56,075 nucleotides of DNA, taken from assembly GCF_022832435.1 (NCBI RefSeq), contig NZ_JALHLF010000017.1, positions 1-56,075 of the forward strand, written 5' to 3'. The translations under genes and the position numbers were made by a program. The stretch is from Novosphingobium organovorum (GTDB lineage: Bacteria; Pseudomonadota; Alphaproteobacteria; Sphingomonadales; Sphingomonadaceae). Below are positions 33,492 through 43,066 of this stretch, one piece after another. The notes beneath the pieces are model-generated. The model worked only from the letters and a program-made list of their open reading frames with translations, had not been told where the DNA came from and ran no database searches. Position 1 is the first letter of the stretch. Each line of letters starts with the position of its first letter.

Positions 33492-33507
33492 TGTTATTAT
33501 CTTTATC

Positions 33508-34428
33508 ATGAACAATTCTTATAATCAGACGTTCGACACGAACCTTGTTCGGGCCTTCCTGGCGATATGGGACACGGGAAGCCTTACCCTTGCTTCTCAA
33601 CAGCTTGGCCTGACACAGCCTGCATTGAGCCACGCGCTGAAGCGGCTTCGCGAACGGTTTGACGATCCTCTTTTCGTCCGCGGCCCGCAGGGAATGGCCC
33701 CTACCCACAAGGCCTCGCAGCTGCACGAGCCCTTCAGCAACGCCTACGCTCTGATTCACAGTGCGGTGGAGCAAACCCGCCGATTCGATCCCTCGACATC
33801 CAACCGGCGCTTCAGCATCGCGATGTCCGACGTTTCGGAAGTCTATTTCCTCCCGCGCCTGCTGTCCTGGTTGCGCAAGTCCGCTCCGGGCGTCACGATC
33901 GAAAGTGTCCCCTTGCGCGCGGGTCGTATCGCTCGCCGCATGAAGTTGGGCGAGATCGACCTTGCCATCGGGCATATTCCGGAACTCGAAGGGGAGTGCA
34001 TCAGCCAAACGCTGTTCCATGACAGACTGATCTGCCTGGTACGCGCCGATCATGCCATGGCCGGACGCACCCTCACCCCACAGCAATTCGCGCAACTACG
34101 CCAAATCGACGTGGGTGCGACGGCCCCCAGCCACGCGGTACTCGACGCTCCCCTCGCCCGGCTGAACCTCCGGCGCAATTACGTGCTGAGCATCCATCAC
34201 CTGCTCGCCGCCCCCCAACTCGTGCGCGATTCCGATCTGGCCACGATCTTTCCCGAAAGTCTGGCTCATCAGATCAACCGCAACGCGGAATTCAGCCTCC
34301 TGCCGCTCGGCCTCGACCTGCCCGAACTCGAAGTTCAACTTCACGTCCACAAGCGCATGGCCAAGGACAAAACCCTCGGCTGGCTGATGGCCGGCCTGCG
34401 CGAACTGTGCTCGAAACCCGAAATCTAG
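33508..34428 (+). CDS. LysR family transcriptional regulator
   Basis: A 306-residue regulator. The N-terminal helix-turn-helix reads VRAFLAIWDTGSLTLASQQLGLTQPALSHALKRLRERFDDPLFVRG at about residues 10-55. The substrate-binding domain starts near 90 (RRFSIAMSDVSEVYFLPRLL). It is divergent from the monooxygenase operon. The TAG stop at 34426-34428 is part of the CTAG end of repeat R5, although the protein has the normal family length. Confidence 0.88.
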   Translation: MNNSYNQTFDTNLVRAFLAIWDTGSLTLASQQLGLTQPALSHALKRLRERFDDPLFVRGPQGMAPTHKASQLHEPFSNAYALIHSAVEQTRRFDPSTSNRRFSIAMSDVSEVYFLPRLLSWLRKSAPGVTIESVPLRAGRIARRMKLGEIDLAIGHIPELEGECISQTLFHDRLICLVRADHAMAGRTLTPQQFAQLRQIDVGATAPSHAVLDAPLARLNLRRNYVLSIHHLLAAPQLVRDSDLATIFPESLAHQINRNAEFSLLPLGLDLPELEVQLHVHKRMAKDKTLGWLMAGLRELCSKPEI

Positions 34429-34592
34429 TGGATTGATTTTGCCATTTGCATCCCCTTGCGGCTGGTATGGGCCTGCAAGTGTCAAAATCGTAAAATCCAC
34501 TAGAATCAAATGAATGCTAGTGGTTCGAAGAGATTCTGACATTGAGCACGCCCTATCCGATAGGGTACGAAATGTCAGAATCGAACCACTAG
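34425..34592 (-). repeat. CTAG-ended palindromic repeat R5 (modules B+A, inverted)
   Basis: A 168-base two-module copy in the orientation opposite to R1 and R2. Module B lies at 34425-34504 and module A runs to CTAG at 34589-34592. Both stems are conserved with a few changes and a one-base loss in A. It directly follows the LysR gene, whose stop it supplies, and precedes an IS5 relic. Confidence 0.9.
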
Positions 34593-34671
34593 AGCGCAAA
34601 CTCATAAACGGCTTTGTGGCGCCAATGGCGGCGGGATTCCGTTCGTGAATCCAGTTCGGTAAGGGGAGGCG

Positions 34672-35345
34672 ATGAGCAGACCACTCCGCGCGCGCTACCG
34701 CACGACGAATTGGAAGTCCTGCAACGCAGCGCTGGCGCAAAGAGGTTCGCTTCAGGTCTGGTTTGATCCCGAGATGCAGTGGCTGTCCGCGCCAACCGGC
34801 AAGCGCGGGCGCCAGCCCGTCTTCTCGGACGCCGCGATCCCGGCCTGTTTGACGCTAAAGGGCGTGTTCAAGCTGCCCTTGCGCCAGACCACCGGCATGG
34901 TCGCCAGTCTTCTTAAGATGGCCGGGCTTGATTGGCTGGTGCCGGATTTCAGCACGCTGAGCCGGAGGCAGAAGACCTTGCGTGTCGAGATACCCTGTCA
35001 GCCCGGTTCCGGGCCGTTGCACCCGCTGATAGACAGCACGGGTATCAAGGCGGTTGGTGATGGGCAATGGTCCGGGCGCAAGCCTGGCCCGAGAGTACGC
35101 CGGGCGTTGCCGCCCGCAATGAAATCGTTCGCTCAAGCCGGCGGTTTGGCAGGGCAATCTGGAAACGATGGAGCGGCTATCACCAGCGCAGCCTGGTCGA
35201 AACCAAAATGCATTGCTTCAAGCTGCTGGGCGAACGCATCATGGCACGCGACTTCGATCGCCAGGTCGCCGAAAGGCAAATCCGCGCCGCCATCCCGGGC
35301 CGCTTCTCCACGCTCGCAACGCCTCGGACTCAGCGTGTCGCGTAG
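34672..35345 (+). pseudogene. IS5 family transposase relic with internal deletion
   Basis: The first frame encodes a typical IS5 N-terminus (YRTTNWKSCNAALAQRGS, WFDPEMQW, SGRKPGPR, DFSTLSRRQKTL, LIDSTGIKAVGDG). The middle, with the second catalytic Asp region, is missing. After about 35085 the C-terminal part continues in another frame: KRWSGYHQRSLVETKMHCFK and MARDFDRQVAERQIRA, ending at TAG 35343-35345. The element is therefore inactive. It sits directly before the broken epimerase copy. Confidence 0.85.
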
Positions 35346-35407
35346 CTGAATGCATGCAAAGGCCAACTGCTACCCTCTGGCCGATTTGTGCGACAAAGCC
35401 GATACCG

Positions 35408-35733
35408 GTGACGATTGCACAACGCGAACTCCTCTCGACGATGGCGATGGCGCTTCTCTATGGCGGCAAGGCCTTCGCGCAGATTTGCACGGGCCAGGCG
35501 CCGTACGGCGTCCAGACCTACAGTTTCCGCGACATACTGCCGACCAGTGGCGACATGGTGGACAAAGTGATCGCCGATCGCCGAAGTCGTCCGCTACATC
35601 AGCGCCAACTGCCTCCCGATCCCGATGACGCTCGAGTACGAATATGACGGCGGCGTTTCGGTCGAGGCACTGCGCGAAATGATGCGCTATTGCAACAAGT
35701 CCTGGGCTTCGACAGCGCTACCGAAAGGCTGAC
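35408..35733 (+). pseudogene. Broken second copy of the TAT epimerase-like gene
   Basis: The N-terminal 57 residues (VTIAQRELLSTMAMALLYGGKAF, YGVQTYSFRDILPTSGDMVDK) match the gene at 30399. The C-terminal 50 (VVRYISANCLPIPMTLEYEYDGG, ending TALPKG) match its end in a different frame. About 220 codons between them are gone. The join at about 35571-35586 reads ATCGCCGATCGCCGAAGTC, so short repeated ATCGCCGA sequence may have mediated the deletion. The ATG is a GTG here. Confidence 0.88.
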
Positions 35734-35758
35734 GCGCTTCCTGCAGGTGCAGGACAGG

Positions 35759-35798
35759 AAAAGGCCGGATCTCGCTGATGGCGAGGCCCGGCCTTTTT
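35759..35798 (+). terminator. Terminator after the broken epimerase copy
   Basis: AAAAGGCCGG at 35759-35768 pairs with CCGGCCTTTT at 35788-35797 with further CTCGC/GCGAG pairing inside. The similar hairpin after the intact gene at 31479 suggests that the duplication included the downstream terminator. The 138 bases up to the sulfatase stop show nothing else. Confidence 0.75.
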
Positions 35799-35936
35799 CG
35801 TTGCGCTTACCACCGCGCAGTCCAGCCTGGATCGGTATCCACGCCGGCTCGCTGCTATTACGCGCGCCCGGGCATCTCGATAACGGCAAGGAGGGGGCGA
35901 TCCAGATGTCTTCGGCCCTCTCCTTGCCGGATGAGG

Positions 35937-38432
35937 TCAGTTGCTCGTGCCTGTGTTCAGTGCCTTGTCCTTCTCGGCGCTTTCATCGTCAGCAAGACTG
36001 ACGACGACCTTGTTGATACCAAGCTCCCAAGGGCCGAACGGTGCATAGTCGCTAGTCACCGCAGCCCCGGTGTCCATGCCGATGTCCATGGTTTCGCCCT
36101 GCCCGGCGTCCTTGACGTCGGAATAGGGCAAGTGACCGCATCCGGCCTTGTTGCCATTGATCTCGAAGCACAAAGTGCCGCCGCCATTGCCGTCCTTGCC
36201 CTTATCGGCGGTGAAGGCGAACGTGATATTAGCAGCGCCCGCCTTGACGGCGGTGTCGGCGGTGACTTCTGCGTGGTCCTGCGGGCGCTGGGTGTACGCT
36301 TGGTGGACCACCGGCACGCCGTTGCGCAGATAGAAGGCCCAGCCCCCGAAACGGCTGCCTCGCACGATAATCGGCGCGCTGACGCCATCCTTGCGCACGT
36401 CGAGATCCGCCGAGATCGTGAACGAACGGCGCCGGAAGCTGGGAGCCTTGTTCTCGCTCACGGTCAGGTCGCCGCCCCAGTATGTGAAGGACTTGCTTTC
36501 CGGCAGGTAATGGCGGTGCGAGGCGCTCAGGCGCGACTTGGCAAGATTGTCATCGAGAGGCAGGACATTGTTGCGTTCTGCCTCCCGCATCCAGATGCCC
36601 TGCATCTCTGCCAGCTTTTCGGGATACTTGGCCGCCACATCGCGCGACTGGCTGAAGTCCTTCGAGAGATCGTAGAGTTCCCACTTGTAGTCGGTGAACG
36701 GATTGCCGCCCGGGTTGCCCATCTCCCATGGCATGCGGCGCGGCGTCGTGTTGGCAAGCCAGCCGTTCTGATAGATCGCCCGGTTTCCGAACATTTCGAA
36801 ATACTGGGTATCGTGCTGTTCGGCAGCGTCCGGATTGCGGAAGGTGTAATAGAGGCTGATGCCATCCATCCGCTGCTGCGCGACGCCATCGACCGACTTG
36901 GGCTGCGGCAGCCCGATCGAATCGAGGATGGTCGGGAAGATATCGCTCACATGCGCAAACTGATGCCGGATCGTGCCGGTTTCCTCGATGTGCTTGGGCC
37001 AGGAGATCACCATCCCGTTGTCGATGGCGCCCAGGTGCGAGGAAATCTGCTTCATGTAGGGGAACGGCGTAGCCATCGCCTGCCCCCAGCCGGCGGGATA
37101 GAGCTGGATGGTGTCGGGGCCTCCCATCGCATCGAGGTCCTTGGCAATCTCCGCGGCGGTCTGCTTGAACTCGTGCGTCATGTGCTGGACCTGGTTCAGC
37201 GTTCCGCTCGGCGATCCTTCGCCGCTGGGCCCGTTGTCGCCAACCAGATAGACGACCATCGTGTTGTCGGTCTGGCCCATGCGATCGATCTCGTCGAGAA
37301 TGCGGCCGATCTGCGCATCCTGATAGGCGATCATCGCCGCAAACACTTCCATGTAGCGGGCATAGACGCGCTTCTCGTCCGCAGAGAGCGAAGACCAGGC
37401 CGGGATTTCGGCCGGCCAGGCCGCCAGCCGCGTGTCGGCGGGCACGATGCCCAGCTTCTTCTGATTGGCGAGGATCTGCTTGCGCGCGACGTCCCAGCCC
37501 TGATCGAACTTGCCCTTGAACTTTGCGATCCATTCCGGCGGCGCCTGGTGCGGAGCGTGCGCACTGCCCGGTGCGAAATAAACCAGGAACGGACGGTCGG
37601 GCCCCGTGGCCTTCTGCTGATGGATCCAGTGGATGGCATCGTCCGCCAGGGCATGGTCCAGCGTCTCGCCCTTGGGCATCTCAGGCTGGTTGACGGACAA
37701 GGTGTTGCGATAGAGGCGCGGGTTCCACTGGTTAGTGTCGCCGATCACGAAGCCATAGAAATATTCGAAACCAAGGCCAGTCGGCCAATGATCGAAGGGC
37801 CCGGAAAGGTTCGATTCCCACGACGGGATATTGTGATGCTTTCCAAAAAAGGCAGTGTTGTAGCCGTTTTCTTCAAGGACCTTGCCGATCGTCGCCGCGC
37901 TCTTCGGAATGATCGAACTGTAGCCCGGGTAGCCTGACGCAACGTCGGTCACGGCGCCGCTGCCCACGGCATGGCTGTTGCGGCCGGTCAGGAGCGCAGC
38001 CCGGGTCGGCGAGCACATGCCCGTCGTATGAAAGTTGTTGTAGCGCACGCCGTTCTTGGCGAGCCGGTCCAGATTGGGGGTCGGGATCAGGCCGCCGAAC
38101 GCCGAGGTGGCACCGAAACCGACGTCATCGGTCATGATCAGCAGCACGTTCGGCGCGCCCGCAGGCGCAGCAACCGGCACCGGCCAATCGGGACGCGACT
38201 GGTTGACCGTCGCGCCCATCGTCCCGCGGAACGGGCTGGGAGTGATCGGCAAGGTCTCTCGCGAACGTCCGTCTTCGGTCGTGCGATGGATCATCGGAGC
38301 GGTGGCGTCTGCCGCCTGGTCCGGCGCGGCGGCGACTGGACCTGCGGCGAATGCGCCGCAGGTCAGCGCGAGAATCGACAGGATGCTTACCGAGTTCGCC
38401 AGACGGCGCTTTGGACGGGCACTACCAAACAT
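35937..38432 (-). CDS. Arylsulfatase, secreted (type I, long form)
   Basis: An 831-residue sulfatase with an N-terminal signal peptide ending near AGPVAAAP. Metal ligands are Asp102-Asp103 in LIMTDDVGFG. The formylglycine motif is CSPTR with Cys140 in the context GMCSPTRAALLTGR, and GKHHNIP follows. The C-terminal 200 residues form the extra domain of the roughly 800-residue arylsulfatase group. It should remove sulfate from an aryl or other sulfate ester in the periplasm. A formylglycine-generating enzyme is not in the window. It is divergent from a TonB-dependent receptor. The ATG at 38430-38432 is chosen because the signal starts there. Confidence 0.9.
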   Translation of the reverse strand: MFGSARPKRRLANSVSILSILALTCGAFAAGPVAAAPDQAADATAPMIHRTTEDGRSRETLPITPSPFRGTMGATVNQSRPDWPVPVAAPAGAPNVLLIMTDDVGFGATSAFGGLIPTPNLDRLAKNGVRYNNFHTTGMCSPTRAALLTGRNSHAVGSGAVTDVASGYPGYSSIIPKSAATIGKVLEENGYNTAFFGKHHNIPSWESNLSGPFDHWPTGLGFEYFYGFVIGDTNQWNPRLYRNTLSVNQPEMPKGETLDHALADDAIHWIHQQKATGPDRPFLVYFAPGSAHAPHQAPPEWIAKFKGKFDQGWDVARKQILANQKKLGIVPADTRLAAWPAEIPAWSSLSADEKRVYARYMEVFAAMIAYQDAQIGRILDEIDRMGQTDNTMVVYLVGDNGPSGEGSPSGTLNQVQHMTHEFKQTAAEIAKDLDAMGGPDTIQLYPAGWGQAMATPFPYMKQISSHLGAIDNGMVISWPKHIEETGTIRHQFAHVSDIFPTILDSIGLPQPKSVDGVAQQRMDGISLYYTFRNPDAAEQHDTQYFEMFGNRAIYQNGWLANTTPRRMPWEMGNPGGNPFTDYKWELYDLSKDFSQSRDVAAKYPEKLAEMQGIWMREAERNNVLPLDDNLAKSRLSASHRHYLPESKSFTYWGGDLTVSENKAPSFRRRSFTISADLDVRKDGVSAPIIVRGSRFGGWAFYLRNGVPVVHQAYTQRPQDHAEVTADTAVKAGAANITFAFTADKGKDGNGGGTLCFEINGNKAGCGHLPYSDVKDAGQGETMDIGMDTGAAVTSDYAPFGPWELGINKVVVSLADDESAEKDKALNTGTSN

Positions 38433-39173
38433 GTGCTTTTGGCTCCTTGCTGACGGGCACGCGCATCCGGGCAATTCGGTGCGAAACCCGCTGGAATATC
38501 GTCTTGACAAGGCGCCCACCGGCTAAGTCTGGCGCCCTTCCATACTATCGACCCTTGCGCCCCCTTCGGAACGGCTTCGATCGTGTGCACTCCTCATCCG
38601 GCCCGGCGTACAAGCGGTGGAATGGAGCGAATATCTCCAAATCGAAGAGAGCCACCCCGCGGCCGCACGTCAGCCTGACAGCATTCGCCCCCTGCCTGCT
38701 TTTGCAGCGGGGCTCATGCAGCCTGAAAACAGAATACCGTTCGTAAGGGAAATGTCTATATTCAAGTCGAATTTTTTGCAGAACTCCGAGAAAATCGCCA
38801 GAAATCCGCCAAATTCGCAGAACAGACATCGAGTTTTTAGTATTCTATTTTTGGTTAGTGAATTCAGATTTCCGACTGGATCGTGGCAGGAGGCAGGCCG
38901 TCCAGTCGCCAGCAGCGCCTTCACATACACCCATTTTGGCGCCCCCAAGCCCACCCCCTGTCACGGCCCGAGTTTACGGCTCCTGCTCGCCAAAAAAATT
39001 GACCAAAAATCCCTTAAAACACATGCTTTTCAGCATCTTAAACAACTGAATATTTCGTGCTTGAAATTTTAATCATGAAACAATATTGCTAGGGAACTGC
39101 CACAAATTGGCGTGATTCCTGTGCGTTTCGCTCCAGAAGAGCAGATAAAATACCTAACCAGGGAGTGTTCGCT
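38433..39173. other. Long divergent intergenic region, AT-rich in part
   Basis: About 740 bases separate the sulfatase and TonB receptor genes. The stretch from roughly 38740 to 39110 is clearly richer in A and T than its surroundings and has several short oligo-A and oligo-T runs. No credible protein or RNA gene is seen. Promoters for both genes must lie here, but no single clear pair can be named. Confidence 0.5.
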
Positions 39174-41462
39174 ATGCGAAACGTGTTCAAAGCCGCCGTC
39201 CCATCGACCCTTGCAATCGTTGCAGCTCTCAGCGCCGCGCCCGCCTTCGCACAGTCCGCGCAGCCGGAAGCCGGTGCTGGCAGTTCGGGAATTTCCGAAA
39301 TCGTCGTGACCGCTGAAAAGCGCCCGAGCACCGAGCAGAAGACGCCGATCGCCATGACGGTGATCAGCCCTGAGGTACTCGAGAAGAACAGCGTGAGCGA
39401 TCTTGCCTCGATCGCGCGTATCGCACCGGGCGTTTCGTTCGCCGCGGCAGGCCCTGCGACGATCATCTCGATCCGCGGCGTGTCGAGCCGTGACACCAGC
39501 GAAATCGGCGATCCCGCCGTGTCGATCAGCATCGATGGCTTCAATCTCCAGCGCGCCCTCGGCCTCAACACCTCCATGTTCGATCTGGAGCGCGTCGAGG
39601 TTCTGCGCGGTCCGCAGGGAACTCTGCTTGGCCGTAACGCGACCGGCGGTGCCATCAACATCATCTCGGCCAAGCCGAAGGACGAATTCGCAGCGTATCT
39701 GGGCGGCGAAATCGGCAACTACAACACCTACAACACCAAGGGCATGATCAACGTTCCGGTGACGGACACCCTGCAGGTGCGCGCCGCGTTCCAGACCCGT
39801 GACCACAACGGCTACCGCAACAACGCGCCCTCGAAGGACGGCGACGACGATCACAGCCGCGCCGTGCGTCTGCACGTCCTGTACACGCCGACCGACAGGC
39901 TCTCGATCCTCGCCACGGCTGAATACGCCGAGCAGAACGGTGTCGGCCCGGTGACCAACAACATCCCGCTCGAGTACTACACCGCCGACAACGTGCCGGA
40001 CGGCCTGCTGGTCGGTGATATCGATCTTTCGGCTCCCAGCAGGGGCAGTGGCAAGACCTATGCCATCGCTCCTGGCTCTTTCCTCAAGACCCGCAGCTGG
40101 AACTATCGCACCGAAATCAACTATGACCTCGGCTTCGCCAACCTTACCTACCAGGGTGGCTATCGCCGCCTCAAGGTTGCGCGCCGGACCCTGCTCGGCG
40201 GCGCCTACGGCACCACCGCCCAGAACCTGACCTTCGGCCAGACCGAAGATCTGCCTTCGTGGAACCACGAGCTGCGCCTCTCGTCGAACGGCGACGGTCC
40301 GCTCAAGTGGCAGTTCGGCGGCTTCTTCTTCCAGGAGAAGAACGACCTCAACACGCAGTTCCAGGACTATCCGGATAGCGACGGCATCTACGGCACGCCG
40401 TTCGTCATCCAGGACTATGTCTATCCTGACATCCTGTCACGCGCGAAGGCTCTGTTCGGCCAGGTTGCCTATGAACTGACGCCGGGCCTGACCGTCGAAG
40501 CCGGCATGCGCTACTCGAAGGACCAGAAGCACCGCAACGGCTACAAGGTCACGGTGCCGTTCAGTTCCTACATGACCGATCGCTGCGATCTGACCGACAC
40601 CTGCGTGTACACCACGACGGCTCAGGCTTCTTCCACGAAGAGCAGCCAACCCACGTACCACGCGGCGATCAATTACCAGGCAACGCCGACCAACATGGTC
40701 TACGCCAAGTTCGACACCGGCTACAAGGCGGGCGGCTTTACCGATATCGCGGAATACAAGCCCGAGAAGGTCAAGTCGTTCGAAATCGGCACGAAGAACC
40801 GCTTCCTGGGCAACACCCTGCAGGTCAACCTGTCGGCCTTCTACTACGACTACACCGATCAGCAGGTCTCGCAGAACGTCGTCCTCGACGATGGCACGGT
40901 GGGCACGATCGTTCGCAATGCCGGCAAGTCGCGCTACAAGGGTGCCGAGCTGGATGTGCTGTACCAGCCGACCAATGTTGACCGGTTCAACGTCTACGTT
41001 GGCTACGTCCACGCCCGCTATGTGGACTTCAAGGCATCGGTCAGCGGCCAGCTGGCTCGCCTTGCCACCTCGCAGGGCCGCCTCGACGAGGACAGCAACT
41101 ACGTGCTCGACGGCTTCACGCCGCCGCAGTCGCCGGATTGGACGTTCAACCTGGGCTACGAGCATGACTTCAACGTCTTCGGTGGCAAGCTGACGCCTGG
41201 CGTCCAGACGCATATCGAAACCAAGTCGTACTTCACGTTCTACAACCTCGAGCTCGACGAGCAGAAGGCCTACAGCCGTACCGACCTGACGCTCAGCTTC
41301 TCGCCTGACAGCGCTCAGTGGACGGTGACTGCGTTCGTGCGCAATCTCGAGGATCGACTGATCCTCACCTCCGCGCAGTACCCGAGCGCTACGTACGGGA
41401 CCTATCGTGAACAGTATGCTCCCCCGCGTACCTTCGGTGCCGGCTTCACGTACAACTTCTGA
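39174..41462 (+). CDS. TonB-dependent outer membrane receptor
   Basis: A 762-residue receptor with a signal peptide ending at PAFA-QSA and a TonB-box-like stretch SEIVVTAEKRPS just after it. The plug domain contains VLRGPQGTLLGRNATGGAINIISAKP, and the beta-barrel ends in the terminal aromatic signature AGFTYNF. GGGAG lies eight bases before the chosen ATG. Next to an arylsulfatase and an exported M20 hydrolase, it probably takes up a sulfated or conjugated organic compound. The substrate is not readable from sequence. Confidence 0.92.
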   Translation: MRNVFKAAVPSTLAIVAALSAAPAFAQSAQPEAGAGSSGISEIVVTAEKRPSTEQKTPIAMTVISPEVLEKNSVSDLASIARIAPGVSFAAAGPATIISIRGVSSRDTSEIGDPAVSISIDGFNLQRALGLNTSMFDLERVEVLRGPQGTLLGRNATGGAINIISAKPKDEFAAYLGGEIGNYNTYNTKGMINVPVTDTLQVRAAFQTRDHNGYRNNAPSKDGDDDHSRAVRLHVLYTPTDRLSILATAEYAEQNGVGPVTNNIPLEYYTADNVPDGLLVGDIDLSAPSRGSGKTYAIAPGSFLKTRSWNYRTEINYDLGFANLTYQGGYRRLKVARRTLLGGAYGTTAQNLTFGQTEDLPSWNHELRLSSNGDGPLKWQFGGFFFQEKNDLNTQFQDYPDSDGIYGTPFVIQDYVYPDILSRAKALFGQVAYELTPGLTVEAGMRYSKDQKHRNGYKVTVPFSSYMTDRCDLTDTCVYTTTAQASSTKSSQPTYHAAINYQATPTNMVYAKFDTGYKAGGFTDIAEYKPEKVKSFEIGTKNRFLGNTLQVNLSAFYYDYTDQQVSQNVVLDDGTVGTIVRNAGKSRYKGAELDVLYQPTNVDRFNVYVGYVHARYVDFKASVSGQLARLATSQGRLDEDSNYVLDGFTPPQSPDWTFNLGYEHDFNVFGGKLTPGVQTHIETKSYFTFYNLELDEQKAYSRTDLTLSFSPDSAQWTVTAFVRNLEDRLILTSAQYPSATYGTYREQYAPPRTFGAGFTYNF

Positions 41463-41474
41463 TAAACCCAGCAT

Positions 41475-41502
41475 GCGGAAGGCGGCATCGTCCGCCTTCC
41501 GC
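41475..41502 (+). terminator. Hairpin after the TonB receptor
   Basis: GCGGAAGGCGG at 41475-41485 pairs with CCGCCTTCCGC at 41492-41502. It lies 13 bases after the stop; only TACTTT follows, so termination may be partial and the M20 gene may be read through. Confidence 0.65.
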
Positions 41503-41555
41503 TACTTTCGCGGCCATCGCCGCAAGAAGGGCATCATGCCGACGGGAGTATGGAT

Positions 41556-42842
41556 ATGGCCTTTTCAACTGCGCTTCTCATCCTGGCCTCTGCCGCAGCT
41601 CAACCGATCGCCAATCCCGAGACGGCCCCTGCCCTACCGCCGGAACTGGCGGCGGCCCTCAATGATCCCGGATTTGCAACGGCGCAGGATGCCTTGCGGC
41701 GCGATCATGACAGGCTGGTCCAGCAAATCATCGAATTGACGCAGATCCCGGCGCCCCCCTTCGGCGAGCAGGCAAGGGGCAAGGCTTACGCCGAGCTGAT
41801 GAAGCAATCAGGTCTCGCTGACGTGGCCATGGACGCCATCGGCAACGTGATCGGTGTAAGGCCCGGCGAAGACAGATCGCTGCCCCCGCTTATTGTCGCC
41901 GCCCATCTCGATACCGTTTTCCCGGCCAAGACCGACCTGAAGGTGCGCCGCGAAGGAACCCGGTTGCTGGCGCCCGGCATCGGCGACGATACGCGCGGCC
42001 TTGCGGTTCTGATGGCGATGGCACGCGCGATGAACAGCGCAGGACTTCGCACCAAGCGTGATATCATGTTCGTCGGCAACGTGGGCGAGGAAGGGCCCGG
42101 TGACCTGCGCGGCATGCATTACCTGTTCGAGCACAACCCGCGTGCGCGCGAGGCCTTCGCCTTCATCTCGGTCGATTCAAACGGCGCGACCGCCATCACC
42201 ACGCGCGGCGTCGGCTCCCACCGCTACCATATCGTGTTTTCCGGTCCGGGCGGACACAGCTACGACAAGTTCGGCACGGTCAATCCGCTGGTGGCGCTCG
42301 CCAAGACGGTCGAGGGGCTATACCGAATCCCGGTCCCAACTGTCCCCAAGACCACCTATTCGGCAAGCGTCGTCGGCGGCGGGACATCCGTGAACACGAT
42401 TCCCCCCGAAGTCTTCCTCGATGTCGACATGCGCTCGGTCTCGGAGGAAGAGGTCGCGCGCGTGGACAAGGCCTTGCGCGACATTGCGCAAAAGGCCGTC
42501 GATGAAGAGAACGCCCTGCGCTCCACCGAGTTCGGCAAGATCACCGTGACCTTCAACACCATCGGCATGCGGCCCGCAGGACAGACCGACGAGACCAAGG
42601 GCCTCGGTGCTGTAGCGTACGCTGCGTCTCAAGCGTTCGGCTACAAGCCGCAGTTCGCAGCCAACTCGACTGATGCCAACGTACCCATGAGCCTGGGCAT
42701 TCCGGCCATTGCCATCGGTTCTGGAGGCCGCGGCGGGGGAGAACATACGCCGCACGAATGGATCGACGTTGAAATCAACGAAAGCGTGCGCGGCATCAGC
42801 GTTGACCTCGCCACTGTGCTGGCGATGGCCGGCGGGCACTGA
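41556..42842 (+). CDS. M20 family metallopeptidase/amidohydrolase, exported
   Basis: A 428-residue protein starting with a hydrophobic signal (MAFSTALLILASAAAQ). Zinc ligands are visible as His117 and Asp119 in AAHLDTVFP, Asp144 in GIGDDTRG and the catalytic Glu178-Glu179 in VGEEGPGD. The dimerisation domain starts near TTRGVGSHRYHIVFSGPGGHS. It probably cleaves an amide bond of a peptide or conjugate in the periplasm. GGGAG seven bases upstream favours the ATG at 41556 over one six bases earlier. It follows the TonB receptor, so uptake and hydrolysis may be coupled. Confidence 0.87.
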   Translation: MAFSTALLILASAAAQPIANPETAPALPPELAAALNDPGFATAQDALRRDHDRLVQQIIELTQIPAPPFGEQARGKAYAELMKQSGLADVAMDAIGNVIGVRPGEDRSLPPLIVAAHLDTVFPAKTDLKVRREGTRLLAPGIGDDTRGLAVLMAMARAMNSAGLRTKRDIMFVGNVGEEGPGDLRGMHYLFEHNPRAREAFAFISVDSNGATAITTRGVGSHRYHIVFSGPGGHSYDKFGTVNPLVALAKTVEGLYRIPVPTVPKTTYSASVVGGGTSVNTIPPEVFLDVDMRSVSEEEVARVDKALRDIAQKAVDEENALRSTEFGKITVTFNTIGMRPAGQTDETKGLGAVAYAASQAFGYKPQFAANSTDANVPMSLGIPAIAIGSGGRGGGEHTPHEWIDVEINESVRGISVDLATVLAMAGGH

Positions 42843-43066
42843 TACCTTGCCTCGGCCGGCGGTGCGCAAAGCCTCCGACCAGCCGTCAAATCGGTAGGTA
42901 GGCCAATGCTGCTGCCGGTCGATTGCGAACGGCAGCAGGCGTCAAGACAAAGTGGGAGCAGGTCCCTCGCTTCAAATTGCCCTGAAGCGAGGCGGTGCAT
43001 CTGACGTGACCCCATAGAGTTCCTCCACGAACGATTAGAGTCTGGCCTGAGAGAAGGTCGGACGAG

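Noticed and set aside
35778..37937. 719-residue plus-strand frame opposite the arylsulfatase
   Set aside because: It is a shadow of the sulfatase gene, which has the CSPTR motif and a signal peptide on the other strand.
38740..39110. AT-rich region as a replication or transfer origin
   Set aside because: No iterons, DnaA boxes or relaxase-type nick site could be recognised; ordinary promoter DNA is enough to explain it.
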